64,000 nt of DNA from Torymus aiolomorphi (taxonomy: Eukaryota; Arthropoda; Insecta; Hymenoptera; Torymidae): positions 90,615,128-90,679,127 of the forward strand of contig CM070875.1 of the NCBI GenBank assembly GCA_036365515.1, written 5' to 3'. The notes beneath the pieces were generated by a model. The model did not search any database, had not been told where the DNA came from, and was given only the letters and a program-made list of their open reading frames with translations. The position numbers were made by a program, and so were the translations under genes. Positions 1 through 14,259 of this stretch are shown one piece after another. Each line of letters starts with the position of its first letter. The first letter of the stretch is position 1.

Positions 1-90
1 CTGTCATTTGTTAGTAATGAAAATATGGTTTATAATCCTTTAATTAATATCTTAAATACTTTTTCATTTATCCCATATGGAAAAAAACAA
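1..90. other. AT-rich edge, possible fragment of a dispersed repeat
   Basis: No gene is visible. The opening CTGTCATTTGTTAGTAATGA closely matches the text near 51690, which lies inside an HME copy, so this may be the cut end of a related repeat that continues outside the window. The match is short and the assignment weak. Confidence 0.25.
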
Positions 91-690
91 GTGTAGTAAA
101 TCGTAATAAACTATACGAAACTGTAGAAAACCGTACGAAACTGTACAAAACTGTACAAAAGTGTACAAAAGTGTTGGTTTTGGGACAGTTTGCATGGTTA
201 ATTTATACGGTTTAATACGTTTTCGTACGGTTACGTACAGTTTTGTACAGTTTTGTACAGTTTCCTACATTTACTATTTCAACAGGAAAAATTTGTTATA
301 GACGCAAAAATTTTACGAATTGTAATAAAATGTATAAAAAGTATATAAACTCGTACGAAAATAAATGTACAAAACTGTACGAAACTGCAAGATTCATTAA
401 ATCTTACGAAAATGTACGTTTTCGTACGATTTCTTACATTTTCTTACGTTTTCGTACACTTTCTTACGTTTGCGTACACTTTCTTACGTTTTCATACATT
501 TAAGTTTTTACAGACAAATTTGAGAAAATTTATAAATCGTATGAAAACGTATAAGTACATACAAAAATGTACAAAAATGTACAAAATCGTACTAATTTTG
601 TCCAAAAACCAACAGTTTCTTACACTTTCCTACAATTTCGTACAATTTCGTACGGTTTTCTATGATTTCCTACATTTATTATTTCCACAC
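91..690. repeat. Degenerate GTAC-rich short tandem repeats in alternating orientation
   Basis: The block is built of 10-12 base units of the type GTACGAAACT and their reverse complement AGTTTCGTAC. Runs of one orientation (for example 95-175) alternate with runs of the other (about 205-270, 410-500, 610-680), so the block can fold on itself in many registers. The apparent forward reading frames here are a by-product of the short period and have no coding character. Confidence 0.75.
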
Positions 691-1715
691 GGGATCCACT
701 CAAAATTTTTACCACTTATTATACTTATCCAATACAACTTTGTGTTAAAATTTCAAGTGGTTATGTTGATTTGATTCGGAGAAAAAAATTATTTTTTAAA
801 ACAAGTGCGTTTCTTTTCGTTTACGATAAGAGAAGTAAAAGTCAATAAATCGTTTTGAAATTTGGCAGAGAATTAGCCTTTTTATATCTAATGACTCAAT
901 TCCTTGCCCAAAGAAATCTGACTGTTTTGACCAAAGATATTTGAGGTTAAAAATTTTTTATAAATTTCTTAAAATTGCAATTTTAAGAGAATATTCAATT
1001 GATTGACTCAAAATTTTTACCACTTATTATACTTATCCAGTACAACATTGTGTTAAAATTTCAAGTGGTTATGTTGATTTGTTTCTCAGAAAAAAATTAT
1101 TTTTGAAAACAAGTGCGTTCCCTTTCGTTTACGATAAGAGAAGTAAAAGTCAATGAATCGTTTTGGAATTTGGCAGAAAAGTAGCCTTATTTATATCTAA
1201 GGATCGAGTTCTTTGCCAAAAAAAATCTGACTGTTGTGACCATATCCATTTTAGGTTAAAAATTTTTTATAAATTTCTTATATTTGTATTTTTAAAAAGA
1301 ATATTCGACTGATTGACTCAAAATTTTTACCAAGTATTACACTTATCGAGTACAATATTGTGTTCAAATTTGAAGGGGTTATGTTGATTTGTTTCCGAGA
1401 AAAAAATTATTTTCGAAAACAACTGCGTTTCATTTCGTTCACGATAAGAGGAGTAAAAGTCAATAAATCGTTTTGATATTGGCAGAGAATTAGCCTTTTT
1501 ATATCTAATGACTCAATTCTTTGCCCAAAGAAATCTGACTGTTTTGACCAAAGATATTTGAGGTTAAAAATTTTTTATAAATTTCTTAAAATTGCAATTT
1601 TAAGAGAATATTCGATTGATTGACTCAAAATTGTTACCACTTATTATACTTATCCAGTACAACATTGTGTTAAAATTTCAAGTGGTTATGTTGATTTGTT
1701 TCTCAGAAAAAAAAA
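691..1715. repeat. 308-bp satellite, block 1 (about 3.3 units)
   Basis: The anchor CTCAAAATTTTTACCACTTA recurs near 697, 1007, 1315 and 1621, giving a period of about 308 bp. Each unit continues with shared motifs including GTGTTAAAATTTCAAGTGG, CGTTTACGATAAGAGAAG and TTTGCCCAAAAAAATCTGAC. The units are clearly diverged. The last unit is cut at its AAAAAAATT stretch by the HME copy that begins at 1716 and resumes directly after 4605. Confidence 0.9.
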
Positions 1716-1775
1716 TCGTTGCCAATTCATTGGCACGTAGCTTCCTCAAACTTAATTTACTGATTCCTTTAATTA

Positions 1776-1977
1776 TAGTTGCTGATTCACGCTGATGGTG
1801 GATTTTATAGTAAATTGGAAAATTTATAAGCTGATGGCCATTTACTACCATGGGGATTGGGATCTTTTGTTAAATTGCTTTAACAAATAAAATACCATAA
1901 TTAAGTTCAACGTTTCGGAGATTTTATTCTATCTCCCTCTTCAGAAATCTATAAATTATAATACAAATTTAACACTT
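1776..1977 (-). mobile_element. Short insert carrying a hammerhead-like motif (Penelope-type tail)
   Basis: The insert is bounded by near-identical copies of a 15-bp target, TGATTCCTTTAATTA at 1761-1775 and TGATTGCTTTAATTA at 1978-1992. In the related copy at 16837 this stretch is uninterrupted. On the minus strand it contains a hammerhead-like core. It has no coding capacity and is best read as a 5'-truncated Penelope-like copy or retrozyme-like non-autonomous relative. Confidence 0.5.
1906..1946 (-). ncRNA. Hammerhead-ribozyme-like motif
   Basis: Read on the minus strand: CTGAAGA, one G, stem GGAGA, a 10-base loop, TCTCC, then GAAACGTTG. The invariant CUGANGA and GAAA boxes flank a perfect 5-bp stem II. 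The ACGU after GA would give a very short self-complementary stem III, as reported for Penelope-like hammerheads. One unpaired G between CUGANGA and stem II departs from the canonical core. Activity is untested. Confidence 0.5.
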
Positions 1978-2639
1978 TGATTGCTTTAATTAATTTTTAA
2001 TTCCAATATTTGAAATTTAAGACAGAAATAACAAGACTCCAACATATTTTATTCAAATTTTTATAGATTATACATTTCCACAAAATTTTACATACATAAA
2101 ATATATATCACAATTGCCTATAAAATTGCAACTGATATTTAGAGCTCTATGTATTTTAATGTAATTTATAGCATTCGAAACATAATTAAATTACCTATAT
2201 TTTTTAAAAAAAATTAATTTTCTAGCTATCACGGTTCTTTTGTTATTAACAGAAATGTAAAAATTTTAAAATAAAAAAAAAATGAGTTTTGGATGTTCAA
2301 CTATTACGATAGTAAAATTGTCTTATTCGCTTCAAAATTCATTGTACATGTATATTATTGATAGTTCTCGGCAGAGGTTTTTTGGCAAAATGATTGGTTC
2401 ATAATTTTCAGAGATATTATAAACTAAAATTATCTTTTTATAAATTAAATTTAATTATAAACTAAATTAGAAAAAAATTATAAATTGAAAAAGTAGTCTT
2501 TTATTGCATTTTAATTAAATATTCTAATTCAATTTGATAATTTGAATATGATAATAATAATATAATAATCCATTTTTACGTGAGAGCCAAAACAATTAAT
2601 TGCGCTCACATAAATTCGACATTTCTTTCGAAACTATCG

Positions 2640-3260
2640 TCAATCTTGATCCGTTTCGTTATTTCGTTTTATTATAGTTAATGTAACGCGGAACGCGCGT
2701 ACTCGCGGCTATGAAACTACGTGTGTGATTGGCCAGTCCGATGGTAGGCGCACACTACCATTGCACGTCGACCCTTAATGGTGTCTTTACCGCGTGCGCT
2801 ATCGCGATAATAGACCGCGGTCTTGCATTTATAAAGTCTCGCGACTAGCGAGTTTGGTGTCACGTGTACGGAGTATTAATCTACCGTATAGCGTGTGTTG
2901 ATGGACCCAAGAAGCAGAAGTTGCTATCTAAGATGACAGTATTAATCGGATGACTGAAGGATAACAGTAATGGATTGCTGCGTTAGATACATTTACTCCT
3001 TTAATTCGTCTTATGAATATGAAACCTTTTGATCCTTTGTGGTTGTGTTGGTTTCCGTTTGTTACATACGTGCAAGGTTCGTCTGCTGTTGAGATTAGTT
3101 GCATGGGCTTATGCACTCCGTCTCCGGTTCATCTTATATTTTGGAGATATCCCCCTCTGGTTTATTAACATCAAGTTGGCTATTTAACTCCAAGACAACA
3201 ATAACTGTCTTTTAATTCAAGAGACAAAATCGATGTCAACAAGTATAGTATAAGTGAACC
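2640..3260. other. GC-richer insert, LTR-like, unassigned
   Basis: This stretch is markedly richer in GC and CG than the AT-rich element around it and has no counterpart in the sister copy at 16837, so it is an insertion. It contains a TATA-like TTTATAAAG near 2829 and begins near TGTAACGCGG (2681); a GTTACA at about 3065 could be the matching end of a solo LTR, but I find no target duplication. No convincing protein is encoded. Confidence 0.3.
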
Positions 3261-4289
3261 GCGATAACTAAAAAATTTTTCTTTTTAGAAAATATAAATA
3301 TTTTAATTCTCTTTCAAATTCTACCCTCCCCATTCAGATACACAGAGCCATCCTCAAGAAATAGATTTTAAAAATGTCTAGAAAAATTTTAACCTCAAAT
3401 ATCTCTGAAATTTATGAACTAATAACTTTGCCAAAAGAACTCATCCGAGAACTATCAATAATATACCTCTACAATGAATTTTGAAGCGAATAAGACAATT
3501 TTACTCTTGTAATAGTTGAACATACAAAACTCATTTTTTCATTTTTCAATTTTTACGTTTTTGTTAATAACAAAAGAACCGTGATAGCTAGAGAATTAAT
3601 TTTTTTTATAAAATATAGGTAATTTAATTCTCTTTCGAATACCACCCACCCCATTTAGATATATAGAGCCGTTCTCGAGAAATTACGATTTAAAAAAAAA
3701 TTGAAAAAAATTTTAACCTCAAATATCTTCGAAATTTATGGATCAATCCTTTTGCCCAAAGAACTCACTCGATTGGTATACAAAATCTACCCCTACAAAG
3801 AATTTCAAAGTGATTAAGCCAATTTTACTATAGTTATTGAACGACAAAAAAAATCACTTTTTTCTTTATAAATTATTTTTTTTCTCAAAAAATAATGAAT
3901 AAAAAAACTTAAAAATTTAGTAAGTTATAGTACTTAATATCCTTTATAACCAAAAAAATATTCATGTTAATATCTTTTTTTAGTTTCGAAATATAACCTA
4001 GTTACAAAAAATTACATTTTCATCAATAACTTATGACGAAATATAGCTACCGACTTTTTTTTTTTAAATTGTAGATAATTTTATCCTACATACAGAGAAT
4101 TCATGATATATAAACAATATTCGTTCTAAATATTAAAAAAATCCAAAATAATTTTGAAAATTTAAAAATGGCTATAAAAAAAAAATTAAATTTTACAAAA
4201 ATAGAATATTGACCCCAATTGTGGAAGCAAAATCTAAAAAAATGATCACTCTCCCGTTAAAATCGGTCGAGTAGATCACGAGATATCAG

Positions 4290-4486
<197 letters not shown>

Positions 4487-4605
4487 CCATACGGACATTT
4501 TCTAAAAACAGTGTATTTCGATTCCAAATTTGCTAAATAACATTTCTAACACATTATCTCATAAACTTTTTTTTTACTATCACAAAGCTTCCTCTATGAG
4601 GAAGC

Positions 4606-4842
4606 AATATTTTTGAAAACAAGTGCATTCCCTTTCGTTTACGATAACAGAAGTAAAAGTCAATGAATCATTTTGGAATTTGGCAGAAAATTACCCTTTT
4701 TTATACCTAAGGATCGAGTTCTTTGCCCAAAAAAATCTGTTTGTTGTGACCATAGATATTTTAGGTTAAAAATTTATATAAATTTCTTATATTTATATTT
4801 TTAAAAAGAATATTCGATTGATTGACTCAAAATTTTTACCAC
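4606..4842. repeat. 308-bp satellite, block 2 (partial unit)
   Basis: The satellite resumes at TATTTTTGAAAACAAGTGC exactly where block 1 was cut, which fixes the HME insertion point. It runs to the anchor CTCAAAATTTTTACCAC and is then replaced by the structured insert at 4843. Confidence 0.85.
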
Positions 4843-6059
4843 GATTAACGAACTTGATGCTGTATAACTCTTTATGTAAACATCGTCCAGCGTATATAAA
4901 TACAGTGTACGTATTATTGTTTTCAGTCGAGAATAACATCTGATCGACGTAGGATATATACGGTTATAATTTCGGTAATTTTGTTTTCTTCATCCCCTAG
5001 CCGAAACACGGTCTTCCCGGCTCGATTTCGTGCCGGGAAGAGCGACTTTTGTGGCCGCTCTTTGTTGATCTTTGCGTGGCAACGTCCGCGACAGCGCACG
5101 TGTTGTAACCTAAACTATGCTAACCCTTCCAAATGTGATGACAAGAAAATCATTTGTAAAATCGGAAAATTGAAAAGATATAGGCGTATTAAATTAATTT
5201 TATGTTATTATTAATATATTGAACAATATATTTATAACTCTAATAATCAATTATGTTCTTATATTGCATACACGCTGTCAGAAAGCTTTTATACATATAT
5301 AGACATGATGTTTACATTTTGAGTTTCAAGACATGGTGTAACTATATACTTATATGTGAAAGTTTTTTGACTCTCATTCTATAATGTATCCCTTATGTGA
5401 TAGAAAAAGACAAACAGAGGAACCGTTGAGTGGTTGTTCTGTAGTTGAAATGAGTATCAATTAAGTATGTACATATTCTTGGTCCATCATCACTTTTAAG
5501 CATCTTTTCCTAGTGTTTTTGATGCCCGCCCCGACCAGCAAAACCTCGGCTTCGCCTCGGTTTTGCAAAAGTCCGGCGGGTATCAAAAAAAGGAGAAGTC
5601 GAGCCTTACGCTCCGCGATATGTAAAGTGGCGCTGAAGCAGGCCTTTTATACATATAGCCGAGCCGTAGTTAGCAACCAACAACGCTATTTTATTAATTA
5701 ATATCAAAACTATATGGGCGTACTTTCGGCGGGGATGAAGAAAAATAGTATACGACACTTGGCCAGAATGTTGGATGCCCTGGCCGGCGCGCATCGACGC
5801 CCTCGGCTTCGCCTCGGGTGTCAAAATGGCGCCGGCCAGGAAATCCAACTTCCTGGCCTTGTGTCGTAATATACTATTTTTGTATTTAAACTTTGTTGTT
5901 TAATTGTCTTTATAAAAAAAAGTTTTATATGTTAATTTATTTCTGTGTTTTGAATAAAGGCCTGATGAGGTTGGCGTACTAAACCAACGAAACGTTGCCA
6001 AAAAAGAAATAAGATCATTTCATTTTGCCTCCAAAGATCGTCCTCAACTATTTAATAGT
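4843..6059 (+). other. Insert with GC-rich hairpins and a hammerhead-like 3' end
   Basis: A 1.2-kb segment unlike the flanking satellite. It has three conspicuous inverted-repeat blocks: CTTCCCGGC/GCCGGGAAG near 5010-5042; nested GATGCCCGCC/GGCGGGTATC with GCAAAACC/GGTTTTGC near 5520-5585; and CTGGCCGGCGC/GCGCCGGCCAG near 5780-5842. It ends with an AATAAA (5953) next to a hammerhead-like core. About 190 bp of the satellite unit is missing at the junction, so the insertion was accompanied by a deletion. No protein is supported. It may be a Penelope-type non-autonomous element; this is inference. Confidence 0.45.
5959..5999 (+). ncRNA. Hammerhead-ribozyme-like motif
   Basis: GGC, CTGATGA, one G, stem GTTGG, loop, CCAAC, then GAAACGTT and GCC. 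Stem I is GGC:GCC, stem II is a perfect 5 bp, and stem III would be the minimal ACGU. This is the best-conserved of the four copies in the window. The extra G after CUGAUGA is shared by all four. Confidence 0.55.
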
Positions 6060-7293
6060 CTTTTTTATATAAGGATCGAGTTCTTTGCCCAAAAAAATCT
6101 AACTGTTGTGATCATATACATTTTAGGATAAAAATTTTGTATAAATTTCTTATATTTGTATTTTTAAAAAGAATATTCGACTGATTGACTCAAAATTTTG
6201 ACCACTTATTATACTTATCCAGTACAACATTGTGTTAAAATTTCATGTGGTTAATTTGATTTGTTTCCCAGAAAAAAATTATTTTTGAAAACAAGTGCGT
6301 TCCCTTTCGTTTACGATAAGAGAAGTCAAAGCCAATGAATCGTTTTGCAATTTGGCAGAAAATTAGCCTTTTTTATATCTAAGGATCATGTTCTTTGCCC
6401 AAAAAAATCTGACTGTTGTGATCATATACATTTTAGGATAAAATTTTTTTATAAATTTCTTATATTTGTATTTTTAAAAAGAATATTCGACTGATTGGCT
6501 CAAAATTTTTACCACTTATTATACTTATCTAGAACAATTGTGTTTAAATTTGTAGAGGTTATGTTGATTTGTTCCCGAGAAAAAAATTATTTTTGAAAAC
6601 AAGTGCGTTTCTTATCGTTCACTATAAGAGGAGTAAAAGTCAATAAATCGTTTTCAAATTAGGCAGAGAATTAGCCTTTTATATCTAATGACTGAATTCT
6701 TTGCCCAACAAAGTCTGACTGTTTTGGCCAAAGATATTTGAGGTTGAAATTTTTTATAAATTTCTTAAAATTGCAATTTTAAGAGAATATTCGATTGATT
6801 GACTCAAAACTTTTACCACTTACTACACTTATCGAATACAACATTGTGTTAAAATTTTAAGTGGTTATGTTGCTTTGTTTCTCAGAAAAAAATATTTTTG
6901 AAAACAAGTGCGTTCCCTTTCGTTTACGATAACAGAAGTAAAAGTCACTGAATCATTTTGCAATTTGGCAGAAAATTACCCTTTTTTATATCTAAGGATA
7001 GAGTTCTTTGCCCAAAAAAATCTGTTTGTTGTGACCATACATATTTTAGGTAAAAAATTTATATAAATTTCTTATATTTATATTTAAAAAAAAAATATTC
7101 GATTGATTGACTCAAAATTTTTACCACTTTCTACACTTTTCGAATACAACATTGTATTAAAATTTCAAGTGGTTATGTTGATGTGATTCGGAAAAAAAAA
7201 TTATTTAGCAAAAGAGTGCGTTTCGTTTCATTCACGATAACAGGAGTAAAAGGCAATGAATCATTTTGGAATTTGGCAGAAAATTAGCCGTTT
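6060..7293. repeat. 308-bp satellite, block 3 (about 4 units)
   Basis: Anchors CTCAAAATTTTTACCAC or close variants lie near 6187, 6497, 6800 and 7107. The block ends inside the GCAGAAAATTAGCC motif, where the next HME copy enters. Confidence 0.9.
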
Positions 7294-8853
<1,560 letters not shown>

Positions 8854-9778
8854 ATTTTATATGTAATGATCGAGCTGTTTGCCCAAAAAAATCTGACTGT
8901 TGTGACCATAGATATCTTAGGAAAAAAATTTTGTATAAATTTCTTATATTAGTATTTTTAAAAAGATTATTCGACTTATTGACTCAAAATTTTTACCCCT
9001 TATTATACTTATCCAGTACAACATTGTGTAAAATTTCATGTGGTTAATTTGATTTGTTTCTCAGAAAAAAATTATTTTTGAAAACAAGTGCATTCCCTTT
9101 CGGTTACGATAAGAGAAGTACAAGCCAATGAATCATTTTGGGATTTGGCAGAAAATTAGGCTTTTTTATATATAAGGATCGAGTTCTTTACCCAAAAAAA
9201 TCTGACTGTTGTGACCAAAGATGTTTGAGGTTAAAAATTTTTTATAAATTTCTTATATTTGTATTTTTGAATAGAATATTCAACTGATTGACTCAAAATT
9301 TTTACCACTTTCTACACTTTTCGAATACAACATTGTATTAAAATTTCAAGTGGTTATGTTGATGTGATTCGGAAAAAGAAATTATTTAGAAAAAGAGTGC
9401 GTTTCTTTTCGTTCACTATAAGAGGAGTAAAACTCAATAAATCGTTTCAAAATTGGCAGAGAATTAGCCTTTTTATATCTAATGACTCAATTCTTTGCCC
9501 AACAAAGTCTGACTGTTTTGACCAATGATATTTGAGGTTGAAAATTTTTTATAAATTTCTTAAAATTGCAATTTTAAGAGAATATTCGATTGATTGACTC
9601 AAAACTTTTACCACTTACTACACTTATCGAATACAACATTGTGTTAAAATTTCAAGTGGTTATGTTGATGTGATTCGGAAAAAAAATTATTTAAAAATCA
9701 GTGCGTTTCTTTTCATTCGCGATAACAGGAGTAAAAGTCAATGAATCATTTTGGAATGTGGCAGAAAATTAGCCTTTT
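8854..9778. repeat. 308-bp satellite, block 4 (about 3 units)
   Basis: Anchors near 8983, 9293 and 9595. The spacing of blocks and the HME copies on either side suggest that a larger unit (satellite plus HME) was duplicated here. Confidence 0.9.
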
Positions 9779-9893
9779 GCTTCCTCCTAGAGGAAGCTTT
9801 GTGATAGTAAATTTTTGAGTTGTTGTAAAAACATGTTATAATTTTGTTTTTTAGGAATCAAAATACATGGTTTTTGAAAAATGTATGTATGGA

Positions 9894-9965
<72 letters not shown>

Positions 9966-11168
9966 CCTGGATCTCAGCTTCTACTCGGCCCATTTTGACC
10001 GGACAGGTCTTGTTTTTTTTCAAATTTTCGATTTTCTCAAAACTGTTTTTTGATTTTTTTAATGATAGGATCGAGTTATTCGAATCTGATGGGTAGCGTT
10101 CGAATGAGAATTAAAATACTTATATTTTCTAAAAAAAAAAAAGTTTCTAGCTATCACGGTTCTTTTGTTATTAACAAAAACGTGTTTTTTTTTTAAAAGC
10201 TTATAACTCCTAAACTAACGGACAATTTTTTTGGGAACAATCATGATAATACAGAATATAAATAGCTATAATCTGTTAAAATTTGAATACATTCTGTAGG
10301 CTAGATTTTGAGTAAACAATTGAAAAATGAAAAAAATCAGTTTTGTATGTCCAACGATTAAAAGAGTAAAATTAACTTAATGGCTTCAAAATTCCTTTTA
10401 GAGGTAGATTTTTTATAGTTCTCGGTCGAGTTCTTTGGGCAAAATGATTGGTCCATAAATTTCAGAGATATTTGAGGTTAAAAATTTGTTGACATTTTGT
10501 TAAAATTGTAATTTCTCGAGAACGGCTCTATGTATCTGAATGGGGTGGGTGGCATTCGAAAGAGAATTAATATACCTATATTTTTTACAAAAAGTTAATT
10601 TTCTATCTCTCACGGTTCTTTAGTTATCATCAAAAACAAAAACGTGTTTTTTTTTTAAAACTCATAACTCAATTAAATGATGTGTAACAAAATGCATTAA
10701 AATGTTTAAAAATTATATATATTATAATCTATTATAATTATGAATTATGCATTATGAATGCATTATATTCAGCATTATTATAATTTATTTGTGAGTTATG
10801 AACTTTTTTAAAAAAACACGTTTTTGTTAATAACAAAAGAACAATGATAGCTAAAAATTTTTTTTTTTTAAATAATATGAATTATGAAATATAAAAAAAA
10901 AAACGTTTTTGTTAATAACAAAACAACCGTGATAGCTATTTGTTTTATTATAAAATATAGATATTTTACTTCTATTTCAAATGATAACTTTATTTATCAG
11001 CTCAAAATTTATATAAATTTGATATAAATAAATAATAAATAAATAAATATATTTAAAAATTAACAATTTTTAATATTCATAAATGAATTTAATTATAATT
11101 ATGCGATAAATTTTTTAAAAAATTATAAATTTTGTTATTATAAATTAATTAAAGGAATCAATAAATTA
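9779..11168 (+). mobile_element. HME copy 3, same truncated end as copy 2
   Basis: It starts with the same palindrome as copy 2 (9779-9797), carries a shorter GT tract (9897-9962), and ends at GGAATCAATAAATTA followed by TTTTATATG, the same junction as copy 2. Identical truncated junctions within identical satellite context indicate copying of a larger block rather than two independent insertions. Confidence 0.75.
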
Positions 11169-12820
11169 TTTTATATGTAATGATCGAGCTCTTTGCCCAA
11201 AAAAAACTGACTGTTGTGACCATAGATATTTTAGGTAAAAAATTTTGTATAAATTTCTTATATTAGTATTTTTAAAAAGATTATTCGACTTATTGACTCA
11301 AAATTTTTACCACTTATTATACTTATCCAGTACAACATTGTGTAAAATTTCATGTGGTTAATTTGATTTGTTTCTCAGAAAAAAATTATTTTTGAAAACA
11401 AGTGCATTCCCTTTCGGTTACGATAAGAGAAGGAAAAGTCAATGAATCATTTTGGAATTCGGCAGAAAATTAGCCTCTTTTATATCAAAGGATCGAGCTG
11501 TTTGCCCAAAAAAATCTGACTGTTGTGACCATAGATATCTTAGGAAAAAAATTTTGTATAAATTTCTTCTATTTGTATTTTTAAAAAGAATATTCGACTT
11601 ATTGACTCAAAATTTTTACCCCTTATTATACTTATCCAGTACAACATTGTGTTAAAATTTCAAGTGGTTAAGTTGACTTGTTTCTCAGAAAAAAATTATT
11701 TTTGAAAACAAGTGCATTCCCTTTCGTTTACGATAAGAGAAGTAAAAGCCAATGAATCGTTTGGAATTTGTCAGAAAATTAGCCTCTTTTATATCTAAGC
11801 ATCGTGTTCTTTGCCCAAAAAAATCTGACTTTTGTGATCACATACATTTTCAGATAAATTTTTTTATAAATTTCTTATATTTGTATTTTTAAAAAGAATA
11901 TTCGATTGATTGACTCAAAATTTTTACTACTTATTATACTTATCCAGTACAACATTGTGTTAAAATTTCAAATGGTTATGTTTATTTGTTTCTCAGAAAA
12001 AAATTATTTTTGAACAAGTGCGTTCCCTTTCGTTTACGATAAGAGAAGTACAAGCCAATGAATCATTTTGGGATTTGGCAGTAAATTAGCCTTTTTATAA
12101 GGATCGAGTTCTTTGCCAAAAAAAATCCTACTGTTGTGACCATATACATTTTAGGTTAAAAATTTTTTATAAATTTCTTATATTTGTATTTTTAAAAAGA
12201 ATATTCGACTGATTGACTCAAAATTTTTACCAATTATTACACTTATCGAGTAGAATATTGTGTTAATATTTGAAAAGGTCATGTTGATTTGTTTCCGAGA
12301 AAAAAATTATTTTTGAAATTAGTCCGTTTGTTTTCGTTCACGATAAGAGGAGTAAAAGTCAATAAATCCTTTTGAAATTTGGCAGAGAATTAGCCTTTTT
12401 ATATCTAATGTCTCAATTCTTTGCCCCAAAAAATCTGACTGTTTTGACCAAAGATCTTTGAGATTAAAAATTTTTTATAAATTTCTTAAAATTGCAATTT
12501 TAAGAGAATATTCGATTGATTGACTCAAAACTTTTACGACTTACTACACTTATCGAATACAGCATTGTGTTAAAATTTTAAGTGATTATGTTGATTTATT
12601 TCTGAGAAAAAAATTATTTTTGAAAACAAGTGCGTTTTCTTTCGTTTATGATAACAGGAGTAAAAGTTAATGAATCGTTTTGAGATTTGGCAGAAAATTC
12701 GCTTTTTTTATATCTAAGGATCGAGTTCTTTGCCCAAAAAAATTTGACTATTGTGACCATAGATATTTTCGGTTAAATATTTTTTTAAAATTTCTTATAT
12801 TTGTATTTTGAAAAAGAATA
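11169..12820. repeat. 308-bp satellite, block 5 (about 5 units)
   Basis: Anchors near 11295, 11605, 11914, 12214 and 12522. The block stops at AAAAAGAATA (12811-12820), where a LINE begins; the continuation TTCGATTGATTGACTC appears at 16665. Confidence 0.9.
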
Positions 12821-12830
12821 CGTCGTCAAC

Positions 12831-13169
12831 ATGGCGCCGGGTAGCAAGGAGCTGCCTGATGCTACGTTAAATAAATTCTATAAATGTCACTCAACTCAAA
12901 AAGTTGGCGCAGTAGTGCGTATTTTATGTGGTGAATTTCAATACACAAACGAAGTAGTTACAAAATATAACGCTGGTGTACCTGTGAAATTTCTAAGCAA
13001 CTCATTTATCATCTGCCAAGATCACCCTAACTTTGCACTAACCTCAAAATTACCATATGGTGGAATTTTGAAGTACACGAAACAGCACTCTGGGAAATTT
13101 AAATATCTGTATACGAGGATAACAAATAACAAGAGTTTACAGTACCAAATACCTAGGAATAACCATTGA
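12831..13169 (+). pseudogene. 5' fragment of LINE coding region (ORF1-like), unrecognised
   Basis: An ATG at 12831 opens a frame of about 112 codons starting MAPGSKELPD. I do not recognise a conserved domain. The frame stays open past the internal deletion and ends where the sequence has already switched to reverse transcriptase-derived text in another frame, so the last 15-20 residues are not native. It is probably the start of the LINE's first ORF. Confidence 0.4.
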
Positions 13170-13339
13170 TAGTAAAAGGAGATGGGAAAACCACATTACA
13201 AATATTTATAATATATCAAAATATTTAATCTTTGTTGAGTTAAATATGAATATTGCTCTCCAATTGTTTATTTTGAAATATAATGGATCGATCCGAAGGA
13301 GGCAGGTAAAAAGAAAAAACAAGTTTTTACTTTAAATTT

Positions 13340-13382
13340 GTGCAACGTTTCGTTGGCATGGTCCGTCAACCTCTTCAGGCTA
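13340..13382 (-). ncRNA. Hammerhead-ribozyme-like motif in inverted Penelope arm
   Basis: On the minus strand: CTGAAGA, one G, GTTG, loop, CAAC, then GAAACGTTGC. The CUGANGA and GAAA boxes are intact and stem II has 4 bp with a mismatch above. The flanking stem I pairing is weak (GC:GC). Confidence 0.5.
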
Positions 13383-13763
13383 TAATTTATTAACAAAAAG
13401 GTTTTTAATTACAATATATAAAAAGAACTATCACTTGTATAAAGGAATAGTATATACCCTATTTTACCTAGCACATAACGTCAATGTAAGCAATACAGTG
13501 GTGTACATTCGTATTTATAGTCGTAAGATCCTTGTATTTACAAACAAGGCCAAAAATAAACAGAGCGATGCATAGTATTAATTTACAAGGCGCAGTAACG
13601 GAAAATACAAACTGTTTAATGATTTTACATCTTCTTTCTTATTGATATTGTTTTTATCGCATTTAATATGGATCATTTCAGATAGAGTGCGTTTTTTGTA
13701 GTTTGTTTCGTAATCTAAAATTTTACTATTTTTCCAGTCGAAGTCATGTGAGAATTTGTTCTT

Positions 13764-14216
13764 ATGTTGTTTTACTACTGCTTCTGTTTATCATACAATA
13801 AACGTTTACAATTTACGTATGAACTTGAACAAGACAAAAAAATCAACTTTCTAGATATTTCCTTAATTCGTAATTTATACAATAATTCTATTATTACAGA
13901 TTGGTTTAACAAATCCACCTCTTCCGGTAGATTGATTAATTATCTCTCCAACCATCCCACTCAACAAAAAATAAACATAGTCTATAACCTCGTCGATAGG
14001 GCTATTTCTCTTTCACATAAACAATTTCATAACAAAAATCTAAAAATGGTCAATCAAATCCTAAGAGACAATAATTACCCTAGCAAATTTATCAACCGTC
14101 ATACACGTATTAGCATGCACACAATTACACATAAACAACCCCAAAAAAGTATACCATTACACAATAGATCTATCTCTTACATCTCTTTACCGTTTAATGA
14201 CCAATACGAAAAATAG
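13764..14216 (+). pseudogene. Penelope-like reverse transcriptase, C-terminal part
   Basis: Residues from about 17 onward match the post-palm and thumb region of Penelope-type reverse transcriptases: a hydrophobic NFLDISL strand, WFNKSTSS, the SNHP-QQK block, and NYPSKFI near the end. The catalytic palm with its YxDD box lies upstream in a full element and is absent, so this copy is truncated at its 5' side and joined to the inverted arm. The stop at 14214-14216 separates it from the endonuclease frame, which continues in another register. Confidence 0.65.
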
Positions 14217-14259
14217 CAGCAATTTTAAAACCCTTCAAATTTTGTACTCTTCCCATAGT

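Noticed and set aside
2681..3070. Definite solo LTR
   Set aside because: TGTAAC and GTTACA ends and a TATA-like box are present, but no target duplication and no second copy are visible, so it is listed only as unassigned.
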